DNA from: Datura wrightii
Lineage: Eukaryota > Streptophyta > Magnoliopsida > Solanales > Solanaceae
Direction: 5' to 3'
DNA: 64,000 nucleotides
NCBI GenBank assembly: GCA_035772735.1
Contig: JASDFA010000027.1
Location: 31,354,001-31,418,000, forward strand
Position numbers and translations under genes: made by a program. How positions within the stretch are numbered: position 1 is the first letter of the stretch; the number at the start of each line of letters is the position of its first letter. Below are positions 23,747 to 34,036 of this stretch, one piece after another. A model generated the notes under the pieces. That model did no database searches. It was not told the DNA's origin and was given only the letters and a program-made list of their open reading frames with translations.

Positions 23747-25696
23747 ATGTCCACATCCAGACAAATAAGAAAATGGAAAAGCACCAATAAGCAACATCGA
23801 TGCACAAACTGCCCCTTCTAATAAAACCCAACATCTAACATATATTCGCTTTGGGCTGGCTGGAGCGGAAGAATATTACATATCCTTCTAGGAAAAGCAG
23901 TCCATTCATGCTGAAACTCAATTTGAGTTAGAGTCCTTCAGAATTGATTTTCCCAATATCTACTATCAGATTGGCATGCGAGATTAGGGTCCTTTCACCA
24001 TACCTACCGACCCCTATTTTCCTGAGTTGGTGTGGGAGTTCTATGCATCATACAAGGTACAACAAATCCTCCTAAAACAAAAGGGGCAAACAGATACATT
24101 ACCATGCCTACCGTCTGTAAGGATGCGTGGCCAAGAGGTGCCCATAACTCCAGAAGCAATCAATTCCCTCTATTGGGCTAAGGCAATCCAACTAAATTCA
24201 GAATTTCACAGGAAGGTAGAGGATAAAGCGAACCAGTTCCAATGGGTAGCCAACATAATTGCAATAGGTCAACCACAGTTAGCCATCTCTAGGGGTCTAA
24301 TTCGTCGTCGTGACCTGAAATTTGGAGCCCGTATATGGCTAGATTTGGTTTGTGCTCGGTTAATACCTTCTCATAATACAACAAAAGTCCCAATTGAAGT
24401 TGCAATTCTTATCATCTGCATCATGGATCATGTACACATCAATTTTGGAGAGATAATTGTAGATCAATTCAAAAGAAGGGCCAAGCAGCAGGACACATCA
24501 TTGCCATATCCTATTCTTGTGAGTATGTTGTGTATGCGGGCTTCATTCCCTTTGTTCCATCCATCAGATAAATCTATGCGGGCTGACGGTGTGATTACGT
24601 TGGCCACCAAAACTAATAGAGATGCCCCAGCCATGAAGTAAGCTGAAAGTCACATCTTTGACTAATATACACGGGCTTGTGAGAGGATTTTTTAATCAAG
24701 CCAAGAGGAATCGATTTAGCAGTCCATACTAGCTAGAGCCTTTCTTTCTCGGTTGTCTGTCTTAATAAGTGGATTCCGATTCATGCAGTCCTTCTCTACT
24801 GCATTGGTCTTTTCACTCCCCACTCTCTACCATAACAATATCTTCCCACTATATCTCAGGAGTAGTCAAAGGAAGAGAAATTCTTGCAACTACAGAAACT
24901 ACAACAATCTCCATGAACAGACGCTTTGTCATTTCGAAAAGCAATGAAAAAGGCTATTGAATTAACAGAACAAGAAGATACAAAAGGAATTCAAATACAA
25001 ATTGCGGGTCGGCAAAGATACAGAGAAGAGGACTCAACCACCATCTTCTATGCCCTCTAGCACACCTGAAGGCCAGTTCCAAGCAGCTGAGGCTCTCGCC
25101 ACCACACCTACTGACTTGCTCAAAATAGCACAAATGGCCTAAGTGCATGAACGTAAGATTGTGAAGCTATAAAAAGCCATCCCTTCCATGATCCAGCAAG
25201 CCATTAAGAAAGCCGTGCAACCTGCTAGAGATAAGTTGAGAGGCGTTTGTGCTACAGTTGAAGTCTTAGAATATGAAGTGATTACTTTGATGAAGGATGT
25301 GGCTACACTCACTGTACCTCCACCTGCCAGAAACCCAACCCCTCCTAAGCTAGCTTCGGTGAATTCACAGCCCTAGGCACCCAAGAGCCCACCTAATGAT
25401 TGGTGGGTGGGGTATGACAGTGCATCAAAAATGGTGTCGGATGAGGATACATATCATATACGACCACCACCGTCTCCAATGCTCACTATGCACGAAGTAT
25501 ATCCATCTTGGAAATTCGGTGGGGTAAATACCACTTCATATCATGAGATTCGAACCCTACCGGATTAATGGGTGGTCCCTGGACTTGGGAAACCATTAGA
25601 ACTCCCACCTGATCCATTGATGCCGACTATTTCGAAAACACCTTCTTGGCATTTTGATGTGGCCACGTATTCCTGGGGCCCTCATCCCAATTACTA
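23747..25696 (+). pseudogene. Element D env-like ORF (plant transposon protein domain), broken
   Basis: An ATG at 23747 opens a short frame (MSTSRQIRKWKS) that stops after 24 codons. The main open stretch, 24027-24641, reads VWEFYASYKVQQI, then ARIWLDLVCARLIPSHNTTKV and FPLFHPSD; the same order (FYA.., ARIWL..VC..LIP) is seen in element C at 35967-37196. Later islands include an amphipathic stretch (MIQQAIKKAVQPARDKLRG) at 25188-25376 with a Pro-rich tail. This is the protein long called env-like in Athila elements, now usually listed as a putative plant transposon protein; its function is not established and no clear membrane segment is visible here. Several stops and frameshifts disable it. 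Confidence 0.75.
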
Positions 25697-26355
25697 ATTC
25701 TATCAGGAAGTCCCCTTTAACTTGTTGTCTTTGCTTTTCATTCCTTTGGGGAAATGTCTGATTTAAAGTGGGGAGATGGAGTGTATATCTTACAATGCAA
25801 TGAAATGAATGATTTTTGAATGTTAGTGCTAAAAAAGGGGTCCTTTATTTGAATTATTAAATATTGCATATGAGCCAAATCTTTTGTTCGCCTATGTAAG
25901 TAGTAGAATAGTAATCAAACTCCAAGGGGTTTCTTCATACCACGGATCTTTCCTAAGGAGCATTTGTATTTTTTTTCTCTTTGTTGTCGAATCAGGTTGG
26001 CCTTTCCCAATGATAGATTATGAGGCGAATCTCTTAAGGGAAAATTCCATGTCCTTCTTGAGTCTGTTGTGGAGCTATTTTAAGAGGTATCACCTGAAAT
26101 TTCGAAATGAAAATGAGAAAAGAAAACTGGGCCTTTGAAATGAGAATGTAGCACTCTTTGTCATACATTGAAGATTCCTTAAATGGCCTATGTATTTGCA
26201 TGCTCTAATGTCTTGAATCAAGATCTTATGATAATAATGACTTTTGTGGACTCTATGTGTGTGATTCCTTGTGTGATAAGGATCTTTGTGAATCATATGC
26301 ATTGCTTCTTATCTAAAAGTTTCCCTAAGTGTGACTCAAGGCAAAATCATAGATG
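25697..26355 (+). other. Element D 3' untranslated region, first part
   Basis: Non-coding sequence after the env-like ORF, AT-rich and without a recognisable gene. It continues at 45506 after element G. ORFs at 25884-26138 and 26183-26416 have no recognisable domain; the second runs into LTR G. Confidence 0.6.
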
Positions 26356-26692
26356 TAGCTTGTCATGCCCCACCTTTGGAGGCATGACTGGCACATGGTG
26401 CCCTATTAGGATCTGAACTGACTGAGCTGACTGAGCATAAGCACTTCTGGTGTAGGCTTACTTCGAAATTTAAGAAAATAATGGGCTATATCTCGACTGT
26501 AGATACAACCTCCAGCTGACAAGGCCTTATAGACAACTGTAAAAGAAAACCAGCTAGCCAGAAACAAGCAAGAAGAGCGAATCCTATGCGGGCTGACAAG
26601 GCCACCATGATGCCTAGTTATGACTGTAAAGTAAATCCAGTACTAAGCTAAACTATGGCCGACAAGGCCGTTAATCTGCTAGCTAAACAAGG

Positions 26693-26785
26693 CCCCACAC
26701 GGCCAACACATAAACTAAAACACATATGGGGCCCACACGGCCAACACGTAAACTAAAACACATATGAGGCCCACATGGCCAACAA
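26693..26785. repeat. ~38-bp tandem repeat in G 3' LTR
   Basis: Nearly three copies of a unit starting ggcccacacggccaacac and ending actaaaacacatatg. The 5' LTR has about two copies (43757-43810), so copy number changed after insertion or during replication. Confidence 0.75.
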
Positions 26786-27978
26786 TAGCTAACCACAGGG
26801 AAATAGAAACAATCTGCAATCCTCTAGGAGTAATATGACGGTCGGGACAGGGCCCCGGCCTACTCAAGAACTGTAAAATCAAAAAGAAGTAAACCTTATA
26901 TCTACAAGCTCCGGAAGAAAGGAGCTACTGCCCTAGTGATGCTGGCTAAAATTTACGAGGAACCTTCTCCTCGTCTATCTGTACCTGTAGGCAAGTAATG
27001 CAGCACCCTAGAAAGGGCGTCAGTACAATGTGTATTGAATATGTTAGGAGATAACTATAAATGACTTAAATAAGGATATAGAACTGAAGATAACTGAAAT
27101 AAAGGGGGTAGAGATCATACCTGAGTAATAGAACTTCTTACTCTCTAACTTTATTAATAACTAAAGCAAACAAGAACCTTACCTGGTCCCATAAGCCTGA
27201 AGGTACAACCAGCACAGAATAACCCACCTGGGGCCCCAAATAAGCCATGGTGAGTACACCTTAGTCTATATACCCCTATCCACAGTCACACTGGGTCAAC
27301 TAATAGCTATAATCATCCTACCAATCCCCTGGGTCATGAAGGCTATACAGGCATAATCCATCCCAAACTAAACATGGAATATAAGTTTCAACTAATAACA
27401 ACAACCAATCATAATAGGCATGCTTCTTGTGCTCTTACTCGGACTCAACTAAGTTATCATGCTAAAAAACTAACTTGCCGAAAGAAACTTCCTTAACATA
27501 CCTCGTTTGTCGATTACTGATTAACTGGCGAGCTTCAGCTCGTATTCAGCTGCTCTTCTCAACTGCAATCATATTATTAGACGAATGAGGCTAATTCTAG
27601 TACTAAATTAAATGAAAAATGATAACTTCACATAGAAATATTAACTATATTTCAACTTGACGGAAAAATGTTGAAAACTAATAATTTCTTGAGAATCTAG
27701 AAGGGAGAAATTCTTACTTAAAGCTTGTGATCGTATTGACAATAGTTTGGAGCAATTCCAACAACTTTAGCTCGGCTGGTTATATTTGCTGGGCGAATTT
27801 CGCAAAACTAACTCCGTAATAATTCTCCCTGCAACCTTATACTTTGGTACCCGAAGTTAATTTGAATTCAAGCAGCGTTTCATAGCATAAATGGAGGAAA
27901 TTTATTTAATTTCCCGTGGTTTCTCTCTTCTCTTGTCATTTGAAATTTAAGGAAATAACATTGAATCAAAGGGGAGGG

Positions 27979-28095
27979 ATTTATATACTTGAGGCAGTGG
28001 ACAGGGCTCCGTAGCATGGACCCTCTCACGCCAACTTGATGGCGTGCCACAGAGCCCATCGCGGAGGACATGGTCCGTGCCATGATGCTCCTTTG
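27979..28095 (-). promoter_or_regulatory. Element G core promoter in 3' LTR: TATA box and upstream GC-rich module
   Basis: The minus strand reads TATATAAAT at 27979-27987. Upstream of it (28000-28095) are gtccgtgcc, CCTCCGCGATGG and gtggcacgcc words, shared with the U3 of elements C and F. The same layout is at 45235-45350 in the 5' LTR. Transcription would run leftwards. Confidence 0.6.
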
Positions 28096-28245
28096 GGCAG
28101 CTGGCCCGGCCTCCTCCCGTGCGGCCCCGACTCCGTGCTCGTCTGACCTTTTCCCGGGCCCCTTTCTCATATGTATTTTTCTCTAAAACTCTTAGACAAC
28201 GTAAGAATAGGTCATCTAAACATTAGAAACTTATGGGGTGTAACA

Positions 28246-28278
28246 TCCTCCCCCTTTAGGAACATTCACCCTCGAATG
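28246..28278 (-). other. Element G polypurine tract and GAGG(G/A)(C/T)GA box
   Basis: The minus strand reads CCTAAAGGGGGAGGA directly against the LTR, with CATTCGAGGGTGAATGTT just upstream. Tract and box match those of F (52878-52911). Confidence 0.85.
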
Positions 28279-28525
28279 TTAACTTTAGCTTACAGGCGTA
28301 TTAACTCTTATAACTACTCATTTTGGAAAACTTTCGGCAGAGTCTCCCCAGTAATATAGACTATCCAAAAATCCTGAAACACAAAAAAGTCCAATACAAG
28401 TATTTAACATAACACTATGGAAACTATTTCTCAGCAAAATTGTTACTAGCTGAGCAATATATGTAAAACACATCACAGAATAAACCGTATCGTAAACGTA
28501 CCTTAACTTCATAGCCTAGCTAAGT

Positions 28526-30070
28526 CTAGAACAAATGAGGATATCTGGATTTCATGTTGTCCTCAGCTTCCCAATCAATTTCCTCTCTATTCTTGTTTCT
28601 CCACAGTACCTTAACAGAAGCAACATCCTTAGTCCTCAACCTGCGAACCTGCCGATCTAATATAGCTATTGGAATCTCTTCATAGGTTAATTCCTCGGTA
28701 ACCTAGACATCCTCAACTGGAACAATTCGGGATGGATCCCTTATGCACTTTCGTAGCATCGACACATGGAAGACTGGATGAAAAGATTCCAACTCTGAAG
28801 GCAAATCTAGCTCGTATGCCACCTGGCCTATTCTTCGGAGTATTCGATATGGCCCAATAAACTTCGGGCTAAACTTACCCTTTTTGCCAAACCTCGTTAC
28901 GCCCTTCATCGGTAAGACCTTCAGAAACACCCAGTCACCTATACTGAACTCCAGGTTTCTACGTCGCATATCAGCGTAAGATTTCTTGTGGCTCTTAGCT
29001 GTCAGCAGACATTCTCTGATAAGATTTCCTTTCTCTTCTGACTGGTGAATTATATCCACCCCAATTAACTGTGTCTCTCCAACCTCGAACCAACCAACTG
29101 GGGACCTTCATTTTCGCCCGTATAAAGCCTCATAAGGCACCATTTGAATCGCTGAATGGTAACTGTTATTGTAGGAAAACTCAATAAGGGATAAACGTTC
29201 ATCCCAGCTGCCTCCAAAATCCAGCCCACATGCCCGTAACATATCCTCGAGCATCTGAATTATATGTTTCGCCTGCCCATCTGTCTGAGGGTGGAATGCC
29301 ATACTTAGATTAACCTGTATCCCTAAACCTTTCTGGAAGGATTACCAAAATTTTGCTGTGACTTGAGCCCCTCTATCGGAAATGGTTGATACTGGAACAC
29401 CATACAATGATACTATTTCTCTTATATACAATTCAGCGTACTCCTCGGCTGAGAAGGTAGCCCTGACTGGCAGAAAGTGAGTTGATATCGTCAACCTGTC
29501 AACAATCACCCAGATGGAATCAAATTTACGCCTGGTGTGAGGTAACCCTGTCACAAAATCAATATTAATTGTCTCCCATTTCCAAATAGGCACTGCTATC
29601 TCTTGTGTCAGTCCGCTGAGTTTTTGATGTTCGGCTTTCACCTGCTGGCAATTAGGACATTGAGCTACAAATTCTGCTATATTCTTTTTCACTCCCGGCC
29701 ACCTGTAAATCTATTTTATATCGTGATACATCTTTGTTGAACCTGGATGAAAAGAATAACGGGAATAATGTACCTCGCTCATATTCTGCTGGTGAAGTCT
29801 TGCTGCATCCGGGACACAAAGGCGACCCCTATGCCTCAAAACTCCGTCTTTCGTTACCTTGAAATCTGTTACCTCCTCTCGCTGAGCCTTACTAAGCTGG
29901 GCTAGGTGAGGGTCTTCATATTGCTGATCCTTTACTTCTACCACTAATGATGATACAACAGTATTTTGAATCACTGCTCCGCTGTCCCATGAATCTACTA
30001 TACGAACGGCCAGATTGTCAACCTGGTGCAATTCTTGAGCTAGTTCTCACTGTTCTGGCCTTAGGTATGT
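28526..30070 (-). pseudogene. pol: Element G integrase with chromodomain-like tail (broken)
   Basis: From the right: HHCC zinc domain (MYHDIK..FVAQCPNCQQVKAEHQ, 29600-29760), core ORF 29342-29692 with Asp in NIDFVTGLP and Asp in TISDRGAQV, then 29108-29302 with FHPQTDGQAKHII. Here the codon expected for catalytic Glu reads AAA, Lys (29267-29269). The C-terminal ORF 28703-29059 holds FIGPYRILRRIGQVAYELDLP and HPVFHVSMLRKC, and the frame ends RYPHLF at 28526. Stops occur between these ORFs (after MYHDIK, after TAKFW and after EALYGRK). The chromodomain-like tail of this lineage is thought to guide insertion to heterochromatin. Confidence 0.87.
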
Positions 30071-30075
30071 AAGCT

Positions 30076-30489
30076 TCACATGGATTTACGACTGAGGGCA
30101 TCTGCTACAACATTGGCTTTTCCTAGATGATATAAAATATTTACATCATAGTCTTTCAATAATCCTAACCAGCGGTGCTGCCGCAAATTAAACTCTTTCT
30201 GTGTAAACATGTACTGGAGGGTCTTGTGGTTAGTGAAAATCTCTACATGAACACCATAAAAATAGTGCCTCCATATTTTCAAGGCATGAATCACTGTGGC
30301 TAATTCCAGGTCATGGGTGAGGTAATTCTTCTCATGCTTCCTCAACTGCCCGGACGCGTAAGCAATTACTTTACCATGTTGCATCAGAACACACCCTAAC
30401 CCGACGCCTGAAGCATCACAATATACTACATAACCCTCTAATCCTTTTGGCAAGGCTAATACTGGTGCTGATGTCAACCTATTTTTCAA
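30076..30489 (-). pseudogene. pol: Element G RNase H
   Basis: A 137-codon open stretch with VVYCDASGVGLGCVLMQHGK, ASGQLRKHEKNYLTHDLELATVIHALKIWRHY and LGKANVVADALSRK. The catalytic Asp in CDAS, the Glu in HDLELA and the Asp in VADALSRK are all present, so this domain looks intact in itself. It is embedded in a broken pol and would normally degrade element RNA in RNA-DNA hybrids. It is the best-preserved RNase H of the window. Confidence 0.85.
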
Positions 30490-30519
30490 TTCCTGAAAAC
30501 TCTGCTCACATGCTTCAGT

Positions 30520-31310
30520 CTAGCAAAATTTAGCTTCTTTCAGAGTTAACTTGGTCAAAGGCGTTGCTAAGCTGGAAAATCCTTCCATAAACCTCCTATA
30601 ATACCCGACTAACCATAGGAAACTATGTACCTCAGTAGGAGTGGTAGGTCTGGGACATGCTTTCGCTGATTTAATTTTCTTTGAGTCTACCTGAATACCA
30701 ACATCTGACACAATATGTCCCAAAAAGGCTATTGAATTCAACCAAAATTCACACTTAGTAAACTTCGCATACAACTGGAGATTCTTGAGGGTTTGGAGCA
30801 CTGTTCATAGGTAATCCTAGTGATCTTCCTCTGAGAGGGAATATACCAGAATATCATCAATAAATAATATCACAAACAGGTCCAAATACGGCCTGAAGAT
30901 GTTGTTCATCAAGTATATAAACGTTGCGGGAGCATTCATCAGTCTAAAGGACATGACTAGAAATTCAAAGTGGCCATAGTTGGTCCTGAAAGCTGTTTTG
31001 GGAATATCCCTCTCACGAATCTGAACCTTATGGTACCCTGACCTTAAGTCAATTTTTAAGAAATACTTTGCCCCCTGCAACTGGTCAAACAAGTTGTCTA
31101 TTCTGGGAAGAGGGTACTTATTCTTGATAGTAACTTTATTAAGTTGCCGGTAATCTATACACATACGGAGGGAGCCATCCTTCTTTCTCAAACAAAATTG
31201 GTGCTCCCCACGGTGAATTACTCGGCCTGATAAAGCCCTTATCTAACAGATCTTTCAACTGTTCCTTCAATTCTCGAAGCTCCGCAGGAGCCATTCGATA
31301 CGGAGAATAG
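30520..31310 (-). pseudogene. pol: Element G reverse transcriptase (broken)
   Basis: ORF 30817-31191 carries MRKKDGSLRMCIDYRQLNK, KYPLPRIDNLFDQLQG, KIDLRSGYHKVQIRE (first catalytic Asp), FRLMNAPATF and FIDDILVYS at 30853-30864 (second and third Asp). A frameshift or stop near 30810 leads to ORF 30520-30801 with TKCEFWLNSIAFLGHIVS and LVGYYRRFMEGFSSL (thumb and connection). The first RT residues before 31191 are in another frame (GLSGRVIHRGEHQF region). Lineage: Tekay/Del. Confidence 0.87.
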
Positions 31311-31454
31311 ATATGGGCTGAGTACCTGGTAATAAATCAATTGCAAAGTCGATATCCCGTTCGGGGGAATGCCAGGTAACTCATCCGAGAATACATCTGT
31401 AAATTCACTGATTATTGGAATGGAATGAAGAGTCGAAGATTCTTCTTGGACATC

Positions 31455-31900
31455 CTAAACAATAACAATATAATAAATACAACCTTTCTCTATCAATTTT
31501 CTCGCCCGAAGATAGGAAATAAACCTACCTTTTGGTGTGGCTGTACTACCTTTCCACTCCCATACAACCTCTCCTGGAAAGTGGAACCGGACAGTCTTAG
31601 TCCAACATTCAACATTGGTATAGCATGGCACCAGCCAATCCATACCCATAATTGCATCAAAATCAATCATTTCCAGTTCTATCAAGTCTGCTAAAGTCTG
31701 AAGACCATCAACCTCTACTGTGCATCCCTGGTAGACCCTCTTGTCTATAATAGAGTCACTGACGGGTGTGGACATTGAGAAAGGTCGTTAAAGTGATTCT
31801 TGCATAATACCGAACTTCCGAGCGACTAATGGGGTAACATAAGACAAGGTGGATCCTAGATCTATCAGAACATAAACAGAATGAGAGAAAATGTCCATCA
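31455..31900 (-). pseudogene. pol: Element G protease and linker
   Basis: The retropepsin active site reads LIDLGSTLSYVTPLVARKF (near 31800-31870; D-L-G-S). After a frame change the linker 31455-31775 continues with IDFDAIMGMDWLVPCY, the second conserved protease block of this lineage (I-I-L-G-M-D-W-L). The two parts are in different ORFs, so the protease is broken. Confidence 0.8.
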
Positions 31901-32595
31901 TACCTGTCACCACATCCGGTGATGACTCTAACTCCTGTCGTCCCGGTAAAGCATAAGTGCGATCTAGACCGGTAGCTGAGCTAGATGCCACTGATCTGTC
32001 TCGGCCTCTGTCGGCTGGAATTGACGGCCTATGCCCTGCTGGAGATGTTGGGGCATGTGATCCTACTAAAGATCTATCTTGTTGGTCCCGATCACTTTGA
32101 CCCCTGGCTGGACAATCCCTCATCTGATGACCCTCTAGTCCACAGGTATAACATGCTATGGAACCACACCTGCACACCCCGGAGTGACATCGACTGCAAA
32201 TAGGGCAAAGTAGCACGATGAATCTACTCTGCTCCACTCCTCTCTACTGTTGTGAACTTGCTGATCGTGAGCTCTCGTCGGGCCCTGACAGCCCCCGAGG
32301 ACCAGATCCACTCCCCTACTACTATTGTGGGGGGTGGGGGTCTGGTTGGTCTGCCTGAAAATTATGGCCTGGGTCCACCCTCGGACTCCGCCTGCATGCC
32401 ACTGGTCTGGCCCTACGGCACTACTCCTGATCTGCCTTTCTTATCTCCCGTTGCCGCTATCTGATCCCTTTAATATTTTGAGCAAAAGCCTGAATGTGGG
32501 AAATATCCAAGTCCTCTCGGAGATTAGCTGTAATACAAGTCTCCACATATTCTGGATTCAGCCCTATAATTTACTGATGCACCCTAGCCGGCATG
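31901..32595 (-). pseudogene. gag: Element G gag, 3' portion with zinc knuckle
   Basis: The ORF 31788-32237 includes CSRCHSGVC and the zinc knuckle CYTCGLEGHQMRDC (CX2CX4HX4C), then a Ser/Pro-rich linker that leads into protease. The stretch to 32595 carries the end of the capsid domain (MPARVHQ). The gene is interrupted at 32595 by element C and resumes at 42515. The flanks join in frame as ..AFVDT / MPARVHQ.., which confirms the excision point. Confidence 0.82.
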
Positions 32596-33518
32596 GTATC
32601 AAAAACTTGTCCGGTGCGTTTGTTATGGAGTTATAAACCGACACGCAAGTGCACGTGGTCAAACAAGTAATAAAGTGGCTAAGTAAGCCAAGTATCGAAC
32701 CAAGGAGACTCTGGATAAGTAAAATTGCTCAAGTATACTATATTCTATCTTACTTCTAAATATGCTGACAACAACGTAACCAAAAGTTAAATAATTTTTG
32801 TTTATAAATTATATACTAAAACTATTAACAAATATCTACTTTGAATTGAAACTATGGATATGAGCATGCCAAGGTTAAGAACAAGTAATGAACTTGATTA
32901 TAATCATAATTTGGTTAATCTTCTCTTCCTGTTGCTAGCCAAGAACATTAGCCTAGAGATTAAAACTCTCGTATTTAATCTCACTTAAGAATCATAAACC
33001 ATCCGTCTACATTTCTGTGATCAAATGCAATTTATGACCTAGCAATACAATTCCGGTTCCTAAATTGACTAATACGGCTTTCAAGTATATTTCTATCAGG
33101 AAAGCACATCAAAACCCAATTTTCCCAAATCAAGTTAAGAACAATACCCTATGAATTCACAACTTTCCAATTTCGTGCTCTCTCGAGTGAAATCGGACTT
33201 TTTAGATGTACATTAATGTCGGCCACACACTAATGCAGTAGAAACAAGAATTAATAGAACAACATCGAAGAAGAATATGAAAAACCATATAATTTAATAA
33301 TCAAAATTCATCACCATTGTTCATAACCTCAGCAAGGAAGAGAATTAGCCACTCATTTGTGGATTAATCATCCTAAAGAAAGTGTTAATCATACAAACAA
33401 TTGATTGAAAGAAGAAAGAAAGAGAGAAAAACCCTTAGCTTTTTTGTCCCTCAACTGCCTGTAACCCACGTCCTTGCTCCACCAAGTCTGAATTAATTAA
33501 AAATAAGCCTAAGTGTTC

Positions 33519-33528
33519 TATTTATACT
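33519..33528 (-). promoter_or_regulatory. Element C TATA box (3' LTR)
   Basis: The minus strand reads AGTATAAATA, 31 bp downstream of the first GC-rich inverted repeat. The same box lies at 41992-42001 in the 5' LTR, where it would start the full-length transcript. Confidence 0.65.
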
Positions 33529-33558
33529 AGTGGGAATTTTTCCCGGAATAACAAGAAA

Positions 33559-33789
33559 CGTGTCACGGAGGCCAACGCGGAGCACTGCCTCCGTGACACG
33601 GCGTGGACGCGTACCCTTACTGGAAATCTGGGGTCTGGGAATATAGCCTCAACGTGGCACGGCATGCAATGCGGATGCTTGCCTCCGTGCCACGGAGCTG
33701 TCGCGAGGCTCCACTGGAATTTGACAATTAAATCACCCTCCAGGCAGTGTGCCTCCGCGATGGTAGCGTGGCACGGCTCCATCGCGGAG
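33559..33789. repeat. GC-rich inverted-repeat module in element C U3 (3' LTR)
   Basis: Three inverted repeats: CGTGTCACGGAGGC / GCCTCCGTGACACG (14-bp arms, 33559-33572 and 33587-33600); CGTGGCACGG / CCGTGCCACG (33653-33662 and 33685-33694); CTCCGCGATGG / CCATCGCGGAG (33753-33763 and 33779-33789). The 5' LTR copy is at 42032-42262 with several changes. Related words occur in F and G U3 and in the C interior (38096-38236). Confidence 0.85.
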
Positions 33790-34036
33790 CTCCTTTACAT
33801 TGTGCAGTCCAATGTCTTTTTCGTGCTCGCATCCAAGTCCAACTCCGATATTGTTCCAACATGCATTTTAGCTCCTCAAAATCATATTTTACCTACAAAA
33901 CAATGCTAATCATGTTGGTTAGTATAAATTCACATTTTATTACCAATTACATGAAAATGTATACATATTGCACAATAAACAAGGCGAAAATGATACGTTT
34001 GAGTATCACTTGGGCATATAAATCTGCCCAAGATCA

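Larger units (their letters stand above)
26361..28245 (-). mobile_element. Element G 3' LTR
   Basis: 1885 bp, 190 bp shorter than its partner. It lacks about 220 bp present at 44364-44587, with 'gggtc' at both edges of the lost segment. It has an extra copy of a ~38-bp unit (26693-26785). A TATA-type box lies at 27979-27987 on the minus strand, with GC-rich words 20-110 bp upstream of it (28000-28095), including CCATCGCGGAGG (28056-28067). Confidence 0.9.
32601..34036 (-). mobile_element. Element C 3' LTR
   Basis: 1436 bp. On the element strand it begins TGATCTTGGGCAG and ends GGACAAGTTTTT. The AGTTTTT end is part of the LTR, because it is also present at this copy, directly against the GTATC duplication. 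U3 carries three inverted repeats at 33559-33600, 33653-33694 and 33753-33789. TATA box at 33519-33528. ORFs inside (33522-34052) are chance. Confidence 0.92.

Noticed and set aside
23747..25696. Env-like ORF as evidence of an infectious retrovirus
   Set aside because: No signal peptide or membrane helix is evident, and the frame is broken; the domain is known from plant Athila elements with unproven function.
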